Source: JACDBD01 sp050743385
GTDB taxonomy: Bacteria > Actinomycetota > Acidimicrobiia > IMCC26256 > JACDBD01
Length of the DNA: 21,907 bases
Reading direction: 5' to 3'
Assembly: GCA_050743385.1 (NCBI GenBank)
Contig: JBOGFJ010000322.1
Location: 1 to 21,907, forward strand
Position 1 is the stretch's first letter. The number at the start of each line of letters is the position of its first letter. The notes beneath the pieces are model-generated. The model was not told the DNA's origin, searched no databases, and saw only the letters and a program-made list of their open reading frames with translations. Of the stretch, positions 14,603 through 20,663 are shown piece by piece. A program made the position numbers and the translations under genes.

Positions 14603-16546
14603 GTGGCGAAGCGAAGTATTGAGCGGCGCCGGACGGCGCGACAGGCACCCGGCCTCGCGGTTGCGCGGGCGGCAAGCCGAATTCCCGCCGATCTGTCGCT
14701 CGCGCTCCTCGACTGCTTCGTCGTCTTCACCGTCTACACCGTCCTGCTCGTCCTCAGGTTCGATCTCGAGGTCCCGCCGGAGTACTGGGACCGTTTCCTC
14801 GTCTTCCTGCCCGTGGCGATGGTCGTGCACCTCGTCGCCAATCGCGTCTGGCGCACGTACGGGCACATGTGGGAGCACGCCAGCATCGAAGAAGCCCGCC
14901 GCCTGCTCCTGGCCGGGCTTTCCGTGGAGATCGCGCTGCTGGGCATCTTCGTGTGGCCAACCCGGTACCGCCTGCCGCTGTCGGTCCTCCTGGTCGGCCC
15001 GGTGCTGTCGGTCATGGTCATGGGTGCGACCCGCTTCCAGTCGCGGCTGTTCGCGTTCCGGCGGTCCCGTGAGCGGGGCCCCGGCCTCAGGATCGCGGTC
15101 GTGGGTGCGGGCGCGGGCGGGGCGGCGGCGGTCCGCGAGATGCGGCGCAACCAGCAGCTCGGTCTCATCCCGGTTGCCGTGATCGACGACGACATCAAGA
15201 TCCGGGGACGGTCGCTGAGTGGAGTGCCGATCATCGGCGGCATCGACGAGCTCGAGCGGGTCGTACTCGACCTGGAGGTCCATCAGGTGCTCCTCGCGAT
15301 CTCGCGGGCCGAGCCCACGGTCGCGGAGCGGGTCGCGGCCGGCGCCTCCGCGGCGGGCGTGCCGGTGAAGGTCGTTCCCCGGATCGCCGAGCTCGTGCGC
15401 GGTCGGGCGTCGCTGCGCGACGTCCGTGACCTGCGCATCGACGACCTGCTCGGACGGGAGCAGGTCGAGATCCACTTCGAGATGGTCCGGGCGCTGCTCG
15501 CCGGGCGCCGGGTCCTCGTCACCGGAGGCGGCGGCTCGATCGGCGCCGAGATCGCCCGCCAGGTCGCGAGCTTCGAGCCGGCCGAGCTCGTGGTCCTCGA
15601 CCACGACGAGACCCACCTTCACGATGCCGCCCAGGGTCTCCCCGCGACGACCAGGCAGGTCCTGGCCGACATCCGCGACCGGGGCGGACTCCACAAGATC
15701 TTCGACGACCTGCGTCCCGACATCGTGTTCCACGCCGCCGCGTACAAGCACGTCCCCATCCTCGAAGCGCACGCGTGCGAGGCGGCCGACACCAACGTGC
15801 TCGGCACGGTGAACGTCGTCGACGCCGCCGTTCGTAGCGGCGCCGAGCGCCTGGTGTCGATCTCCACCGACAAGGCGGCCGGCCCCAGCAGCGTGATGGG
15901 CGCGTCGAAGTGGCTGGCGGAGCAGGTGGTACTGCTGCGGACGCCGCCGGGCCGGCGGTTCTGCGCAGTGCGCTTCGGGAACGTGCTCGGAAGCCGCGGG
16001 AGCGTCATTCCGACGTTCCAGCGCCAGATCGCGGCCGGTGGCCCGGTCACCGTGACCGACGCCCGCATGACCCGGTACTTCATGAGCACGCGCGAAGCGG
16101 TCAGCCTGGTCCTGCAGGCGGCGGCGTCCGAGGATCGCGGCGTGCTGATGCTCGAGATGGGCAAGCCCGTCAATATCCTGGCCCTCGCGGAGGACATGAT
16201 CCGGCTCTGCGGACACGAAGTGCACGAGATCGGCATCGAGTTCACGGGTCCGCGGCCGGGAGAGGTGCTCGTCGAGGAGATGAGCGGCCCGGGCGAGGAC
16301 ATCGAGCGAACCGCGCACCCCGCGATCGTCTCCGTACGGCCGGTGGAGCTGACGGAAGACGAGCTCCAGGAGGCTTTGCGTGATCTCGCCGACGCCGTCG
16401 CGCGAGGTGACCACGACCGGGCGCGAAGTGGCCTCCGCGCGGTCACATCCATCGCGGCGCGACCCGAGTTCGGGGCGCCGCGGCCCGACGAGCTGTTCCT
16501 TCCGATCGACGAGCGCGCCGGCTCGGCGGCCTTTCCGCTGGAGTAG
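14603..16546 (+). CDS. Membrane-bound NDP-sugar 4,6-dehydratase (CapD/WbpM/PglF/FlaA1 family)
   Basis: 647 residues, full family length. N-terminal membrane segments lie at about 31-52, 66-82, 101-118 and 124-142. A first Rossmann domain (CoA-binding-like) starts RIAVVGAGAGGAAAV (163-177). The catalytic extended-SDR domain has NAD-binding VTGGGGSIGAEIA (306-318), AAYKHVP (379-385), STDKAAGPSSVMGASK (421-436) and RFGNVLGSRGSVIP (457-470). As in PglF/WbpM/CapD enzymes, the SDR Tyr position is Met432 next to Lys436. The family removes water from UDP-GlcNAc-type sugars to give a 4-keto-6-deoxy product. GTG at 14603 follows GGGAG by 6 nt; upstream open frame is antisense to other genes. It probably supplies the keto substrate for the DegT aminotransferase (inference). 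Retaining or inverting type is not resolved. Confidence 0.93.
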   Translation: MAKRSIERRRTARQAPGLAVARAASRIPADLSLALLDCFVVFTVYTVLLVLRFDLEVPPEYWDRFLVFLPVAMVVHLVANRVWRTYGHMWEHASIEEARRLLLAGLSVEIALLGIFVWPTRYRLPLSVLLVGPVLSVMVMGATRFQSRLFAFRRSRERGPGLRIAVVGAGAGGAAAVREMRRNQQLGLIPVAVIDDDIKIRGRSLSGVPIIGGIDELERVVLDLEVHQVLLAISRAEPTVAERVAAGASAAGVPVKVVPRIAELVRGRASLRDVRDLRIDDLLGREQVEIHFEMVRALLAGRRVLVTGGGGSIGAEIARQVASFEPAELVVLDHDETHLHDAAQGLPATTRQVLADIRDRGGLHKIFDDLRPDIVFHAAAYKHVPILEAHACEAADTNVLGTVNVVDAAVRSGAERLVSISTDKAAGPSSVMGASKWLAEQVVLLRTPPGRRFCAVRFGNVLGSRGSVIPTFQRQIAAGGPVTVTDARMTRYFMSTREAVSLVLQAAASEDRGVLMLEMGKPVNILALAEDMIRLCGHEVHEIGIEFTGPRPGEVLVEEMSGPGEDIERTAHPAIVSVRPVELTEDELQEALRDLADAVARGDHDRARSGLRAVTSIAARPEFGAPRPDELFLPIDERAGSAAFPLE

Positions 16547-16547
16547 C

Positions 16548-16568
16548 GCGACCCGGGATTCGGGCCGC
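16548..16568 (+). terminator. Imperfect hairpin just after the dehydratase stop
   Basis: The left arm (16548-16555) and right arm (16561-16568) pair over eight positions with one A-C mismatch around a GGATT loop, starting one base after the TAG stop. No T-run follows. It might slow or end transcription of the dehydratase gene, but it is short and could be chance in GC-rich DNA. Confidence 0.28.
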
Positions 16569-16636
16569 CAGATGTCAGAATCTGCGACTTGCAGCGAGAT
16601 CCGGGCCGCGAGTGCACCGCCGTCGAGTGGGTGAGC

Positions 16637-16705
16637 ATGGTGCCTGAGCGTGGCGCGCCCGACACGGCGCGTCCCCTGGCCGGCGCGACCGTGGAACCTC
16701 GGTAG
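16637..16705 (+). CDS. Possible 22-codon upstream reading frame before the DUF4012 gene
   Basis: An ATG at 16637 opens a short frame of 22 codons ending in TAG at 16703-16705, three nucleotides before the GTG of the DUF4012 gene and in the same frame. A GGGTGAG stretch just upstream could act as a weak ribosome site. It could couple translation into the large gene, which lacks a strong Shine-Dalgarno of its own. The peptide has no recognisable motif, and a chance frame is likely. Confidence 0.2.
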   Translation: MVPERGAPDTARPLAGATVEPR

Positions 16706-16708
16706 TCC

Positions 16709-19591
16709 GTGACCAACCGCTGGGGCCTGGCGTTCACGATCGCGGCGCTGCTGGCGCTTGCCGGCGGGTCGCTGCTGCGAAGCGCCGCCCGCCGCCCGAT
16801 CACCTCGTCGCACTCGCTGCGCCGATCCGGTGGCGTGGTGTTGGTGGTCGCGCTCGTCGGATGGGTGTTCGCTCCCGACCGACCGGATGCACTGGTGGCG
16901 CTGGCAGTGGCTGTGGCGGCGATGGCGCTCGTGGGAGCGCTCGCCGATCGGGGCGACCTCCGCGGCCGGGCCGTCGCGCTGGCGCTCCTGGCGGCGTCGA
17001 TCGTGCCGGTGCTCGGGGGTGTCCGCGCCGAGCTCACCGGGGTGCCGGAGACCGACGTCGTCCTCACTGTCCTCGCGATCGCGGCGCTCACCGCCGCGGT
17101 GGCCGGACTCGGTAACACCGACGGGTTGGTCGCGTTCGTGGGGGCTGCCGCGGCTGCGGGGGTCTTCGGCCTCGCGGCCTTCGGCGAACAGGACGCGCTG
17201 GCCACGGTCGCCGTCGCCCTCGGTGGAGCATGCCTCGGCTTCCTCGGGTACAACCTGCGGCCCGCGTCGCTCTTCGTCGGGCAGGCGGGCAGTCTGCCCG
17301 TCGGCGTCATGCTCGCGGTCGCCGCCATCGAGATCCGCCCCACCATCGATGCACCGGAGAGCTTCGCCGTCGTCGTGATCCTGCTCGGGCTCCCGATCAC
17401 CGACGCCACCGTCGTGGCGCTCACGCGGCTCCGGCACCGGAAGCAGTTGCTGATCCGGCGGCCCGACCACTTCCCGCACCGGCTCCGAGCACGCGAATGG
17501 GGAACGGGGCGCGTCGTCGGCGTGCTCACTGCCGTCCAGCTCATACTGTCAGCCATCGCGGTCGTGGTCGGCCGCGGCCTGCTCGACGCCGAGATCGGCG
17601 CCGCGGTCGCCGCCCTCCCGCTGATTGCCTTGACGTTCGTCGCCGTCCACGGACACGTCTACAAGGAGCGAGCCCGCGGACCGAGTGGCATCGCGATCGT
17701 CGTGCTGCTCGCGATGGGGTTGGTGGCGGTGGCGGCGTCGCTCATGACGGTCCTCGCCGGCATCGATGCCCGGAACCTCCTCACCGACGGGCGATCGGCA
17801 GCCCACCAGGCGGTGGCCGCGGCTCGGCGGGGCGAGCCCGACGTCGCCGCTCAACGGTTCGCCCAGGCTGCCGAGGACTTCGGCGAGGCCCACGACAAGC
17901 TGGGGAGTCCCCTCCTCACGCCGGGGCTCGCCGTACCGGTGCTGGGGTCGAACCTGTATGCCGCGCGCGAACTGTCGGCGGCCGGTCTCGACCTGTCTCG
18001 TGCCGGCCAACAGCTCACGGCTCCCGTCGACCCCGAGAAGCTGCGGCTCCGGGGCGGACGGATCGACATCGAGGAGGTACGGCGGATCACGCCGGCGCTG
18101 GAGGAGGCGGCGGCACTGCTGTCGAAGACCGCCGACCGGGTCGACGACCTCAACACGGCCTTTCTGGTCGAGCCGGTGCGCGACGCCGTCGACGAGGTCG
18201 AGGAGGAGCTCGCCGACACCGAGCAGGACGCAGTCCGGGGGGCCGCCGCCGCCAAGGTCGCACCGGCGGTCCTCGGCGCCGAGGGGCCGCGCCGCTACTT
18301 CCTCGCGGTGCAGAACCCCGCCGAGCTGCGCGCGACCGGTGGTTTCATCGGGAACTGGGGCATCCTCACCGCCCAGGACGGCAAGGTCGACCTCGAGTTC
18401 ATCGACCGCGTCGATGTCCTCAACCAGCGCAGCGGTCCCGACGCCACGATCACCGGCCCGGAGGAGTACCTGAATCGGTACGGCCAATTCGAACCCGCCC
18501 TGACGTGGCAGAACGTGAACATGTCACCCGACTTCCCCGTCGTCGGAGAGGTCATCGCCGAGCTCTATCCCCAGTCCGGCGGTGAGTCGATCGACGGCGT
18601 CATCGCCGTCGACCCCGCCGGGCTCGCCGCCCTTCTCCAGCTCACGGGACCCGTATCCGTCGAGGGTTGGCCCGTGCCCCTCACGCCTCAGAACGTCGTC
18701 GATGTCACGCTCAGCGAGGCGTACGAGGCCTTCGCCCGCGAGCCGGCGCGTGCCGACTTCCTCGGCGACGTCGCCGACGAGGTCTTCGACGTCGCCACCG
18801 AAGGCGACCTCGGCCGGCCCGGTCGCGTCGCCAACGTGCTGGGGAGGGCCGCCCGCGAGGGCCACTTCTCGCTGTACTTCACCCGGCCGGGAGAGCAGGA
18901 GATCGCCGAGCTCGTCAACGCCGAGGGATCCGTCCCACCGACGAGCAGCGACGGGCTCATGCTCGTCACCCAGAACGCCGGCGCCAACAAGATCGACTAC
19001 TACCTGCGCCGCCACATGGACTACTCGGTGCGAATCGAGCCGACATCGGGAAGGTCGGCCCACCTGACCGGCAGCCTGGATGTCGGGCTGGAGAACACCG
19101 CTCCCGACACCTTGCTGCCCCAGAGCGTGATCGGGCCGTCGGAGGGCCTCGAAGATCGGTTCGTCGCCGGCGAGAATTTCTCCTACGTGTCGGTCTACAC
19201 GCCGGCGGGCCTGACCGCTGTCAATGTCAACGGCGTCCCGATCGAGGTCGCGGCAGATACCGAGCTCGGGCGCAACGTCTTCTCCACGTTCCTGAGCACC
19301 CTCTCCGGGACGACCACGACCCTCTCCCTCGGTCTCGACGGCGAAGTCAGCCTGGGCCCCGATCGCTGGTACACGCTCGAGCTCGTGCGCCAGCCGTTCC
19401 TCACCCCCGACGACGTTTCCGTCGAGCTCGAGGTGCCCGAGGGGTGGCGCATCGCCGAGACCCGTGGGCTCGGCACCAACGGCGACCGCCACGCCCAAGG
19501 CACGTTCGAGTTCGACCAGACCACCACGATGCAGGTGCGACTGGAGCCCACCGGCGTGGCGAACCTCTGGGAGCAGCTCCATCAGGGGTAG
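16709..19591 (+). CDS. DUF4012 protein with an N-terminal degenerate MraY/WecA-like membrane domain
   Basis: 960 residues. Residues 1-310 are polytopic and follow the WecA/TagO motif order in worn form: RPITSSHSLRRSGGVVLV (29-46) for the RSSHxxPxPRGGG loop; GALADRGDLRG (76-86) where the Asp pair should be; GLGNTDGLVAF (133-143) for NxxDGxxGL; GYNLRPASLFVGQAGSLPVG (180-199), where the family's GDxGS Asp is Gln192; and RPDHFPHRL (251-259) for the His loop. After a segment at about 328-350 come an outer coiled region (about 365-515) and DUF4012 proper, with RRYFLAVQNPAELRATGGFI (528-547). DUF4012 proteins occur near surface-polysaccharide genes; their activity is unknown. The GTG at 16709 lacks a clear ribosome site. 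Probably an outward-facing scaffold or a lipid-glycan handling protein without transferase activity (inference). Confidence 0.85.
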   Translation: MTNRWGLAFTIAALLALAGGSLLRSAARRPITSSHSLRRSGGVVLVVALVGWVFAPDRPDALVALAVAVAAMALVGALADRGDLRGRAVALALLAASIVPVLGGVRAELTGVPETDVVLTVLAIAALTAAVAGLGNTDGLVAFVGAAAAAGVFGLAAFGEQDALATVAVALGGACLGFLGYNLRPASLFVGQAGSLPVGVMLAVAAIEIRPTIDAPESFAVVVILLGLPITDATVVALTRLRHRKQLLIRRPDHFPHRLRAREWGTGRVVGVLTAVQLILSAIAVVVGRGLLDAEIGAAVAALPLIALTFVAVHGHVYKERARGPSGIAIVVLLAMGLVAVAASLMTVLAGIDARNLLTDGRSAAHQAVAAARRGEPDVAAQRFAQAAEDFGEAHDKLGSPLLTPGLAVPVLGSNLYAARELSAAGLDLSRAGQQLTAPVDPEKLRLRGGRIDIEEVRRITPALEEAAALLSKTADRVDDLNTAFLVEPVRDAVDEVEEELADTEQDAVRGAAAAKVAPAVLGAEGPRRYFLAVQNPAELRATGGFIGNWGILTAQDGKVDLEFIDRVDVLNQRSGPDATITGPEEYLNRYGQFEPALTWQNVNMSPDFPVVGEVIAELYPQSGGESIDGVIAVDPAGLAALLQLTGPVSVEGWPVPLTPQNVVDVTLSEAYEAFAREPARADFLGDVADEVFDVATEGDLGRPGRVANVLGRAAREGHFSLYFTRPGEQEIAELVNAEGSVPPTSSDGLMLVTQNAGANKIDYYLRRHMDYSVRIEPTSGRSAHLTGSLDVGLENTAPDTLLPQSVIGPSEGLEDRFVAGENFSYVSVYTPAGLTAVNVNGVPIEVAADTELGRNVFSTFLSTLSGTTTTLSLGLDGEVSLGPDRWYTLELVRQPFLTPDDVSVELEVPEGWRIAETRGLGTNGDRHAQGTFEFDQTTTMQVRLEPTGVANLWEQLHQG

Positions 19592-19660
19592 CAAAACGGC
19601 CCGAAGACCCTGGTTTGGTGCTGGACAACGCACCCTCCGCCGTGCCAGAGTGCCGTATTC

Positions 19661-19680
19661 GCCCCACGGCGGTTTGGGGC
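19661..19680 (+). other. Hairpin between the DUF4012 and LAFTG genes
   Basis: GCCCCA and TGGGGC form a 6-bp stem around an 8-nt loop, 70 nt after the DUF4012 stop and about 41 nt before the next ATG. It lacks a T-run. It may be a weak terminator or part of the 5' leader of the small surface-protein gene. The rest of this 130-bp gap shows no recognisable promoter or riboswitch. Confidence 0.3.
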
Positions 19681-19721
19681 TCGGTCTCGGCCGCCATAAC
19701 CAGACACGGGAGTTCACGCCC

Positions 19722-20015
19722 ATGCGCAGGTTCCTGATGTTGCTCGCGGCGAGTGCCACCATGCTCGTCGTGCTCGCCACCTCGGCGATGGCGCAGGAAT
19801 ACCCCCCGACGCCCCAACCGGCAGAGCAGCTGGTCCCCGGCACGGCGCCCGCGGCAGGCGCCCGCGGTGCCGGTGAGCTCGCCTTCACGGGCTCCGACCT
19901 CCTCCCGCTGATCTGGATCGGCCTCGCCGTGCTGGTGGTCGGGACGGCTCTGGTCGTGGCGGCTCGGCGCCGCAAGGCCATTCGGGGTCGGCGCGTCAGC
20001 GAAGCCATCGCCTAG
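19722..20015 (+). CDS. Small LAFTG sorting-signal surface protein
   Basis: 97 residues. The ATG at 19722 has GGGAG about 9 nt upstream and begins a clear signal peptide (MRRFLMLLAA..., likely cleavage after AMA at 22-24). A short Pro/Ala-rich mature part (25-52) follows, then LAFTG (53-57), a hydrophobic span (about 60-81) and a basic tail beginning RRRK (82-85). LAxTG followed by a membrane span and Arg/Lys tail is the signal recognised by class E sortases of high-GC Gram-positives, so the protein is probably linked to the cell wall after cleavage between Thr and Gly. The mature chain would be only about 32 residues, so it may be a spacer, coat peptide or glycan acceptor rather than an enzyme. 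No sortase gene is in the window. Confidence 0.85.
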   Translation: MRRFLMLLAASATMLVVLATSAMAQEYPPTPQPAEQLVPGTAPAAGARGAGELAFTGSDLLPLIWIGLAVLVVGTALVVAARRRKAIRGRRVSEAIA

Positions 20016-20016
20016 A

Positions 20017-20041
20017 CCAGCCGCGCCGAGCGCGCGGCTGG
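20017..20041 (+). terminator. Strong GC-rich hairpin after the LAFTG gene
   Basis: CCAGCCGCGC (20017-20026) pairs perfectly with GCGCGGCTGG (20032-20041) around a 5-nt loop, starting one base after the TAG stop. A 10-bp all-Watson-Crick stem at this position is a good candidate terminator. No U-tract follows, which is common for actinobacterial terminators but leaves mRNA 3'-end protection as an alternative. Confidence 0.6.
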
Positions 20042-20099
20042 CACCGCAGTGCCCCCCGATCGTCAGTTGCTTCGCGCGGGTGAACCCGACGCTGCCGGC

Positions 20100-20651
20100 G
20101 TGACCGAGATCCTCGTCGTCTGCACCGCCAACCTCTGCCGTTCTCCCATGGCGGCCGAGATCTTCCGGCGTCGGCTCTGCGAGCGGGGGGCGACGGCCAC
20201 GATCGGGTCAGCCGGTCTCCTCGAACCCGACCTGCCAGCCGTGGAGGGGGCGCGCCAGGCGCTCGCCGGCCGCGGCCTCGACGCCAGCGGTCATCTCAGC
20301 CGGCGCGTCGATGCCGAGCTGGTCCGCGCCGCCGACCTCGTCCTCGGGCTCGAACGCCGGCACGTCCGGGAGGTGGTCGTGCTCGACCCCGCCGCCTGGT
20401 CGCGTGCGTTCACGCTCAAGGAGATCGTGCGTCGGGGGGAGGCCGTGGGCCCACGCGACGCCGGCGAGCCTTGGCCGCGCTGGCTCGAGCGGGTCAATTT
20501 CGGACGCCAACGGGCCGAGCTGCTGGGATCGTCGCCGGCCGACGACGTCGCCGATCCCATGGGAGGAGCGTTCGAAGACTACGAGGCGACGGCCGACGAG
20601 CTCGACGATCTCGTCCGCCGGCTGGTCGACCTCGGCTGGCCCCCGGCGTGA
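20100..20651 (+). CDS. Low-molecular-weight protein-tyrosine phosphatase
   Basis: 183 residues from GTG at 20100; a GTG at 20049 in the same frame would add 17 residues, but homologues usually begin just before the active-site loop. The P-loop is VCTANLCRSPMA, with nucleophile Cys8 and Arg14 in the CX5R(S/T) pattern. SAGL (37-40) follows, and the general acid Asp152 lies in DVADPMGG (149-156), as DP. The insert between, with the ERRHVREVVVLDP and FTLKEIV stretches, is typical of actinobacterial members. It would remove phosphate from tyrosines in the cytoplasm. In many capsule and EPS loci such an enzyme (Wzb-like) opposes a tyrosine kinase; no partner kinase is seen here. It converges with the next gene, 12 bp between stops. 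Confidence 0.92.
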   Translation: MTEILVVCTANLCRSPMAAEIFRRRLCERGATATIGSAGLLEPDLPAVEGARQALAGRGLDASGHLSRRVDAELVRAADLVLGLERRHVREVVVLDPAAWSRAFTLKEIVRRGEAVGPRDAGEPWPRWLERVNFGRQRAELLGSSPADDVADPMGGAFEDYEATADELDDLVRRLVDLGWPPA

Positions 20652-20663
20652 CGTGGAGGCGCC

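Noticed and set aside
14483..17479. A minus-strand open frame of nearly 1000 codons
   Set aside because: It is antisense to the well-supported dehydratase and the DUF4012 gene. Its translation is highly charged low-complexity (Arg/Asp/His/Glu-rich) with no domain, as expected for a GC-rich shadow frame.
19592..19721. Possible cyclic-di-GMP or other riboswitch before the LAFTG gene
   Set aside because: Only one 6-bp hairpin is visible, and the conserved GEMM bases and paired helices are not present.
18524..20008. Minus-strand open frame of about 494 codons
   Set aside because: It is antisense to DUF4012 and the LAFTG gene, both well supported, and has no recognisable domain.
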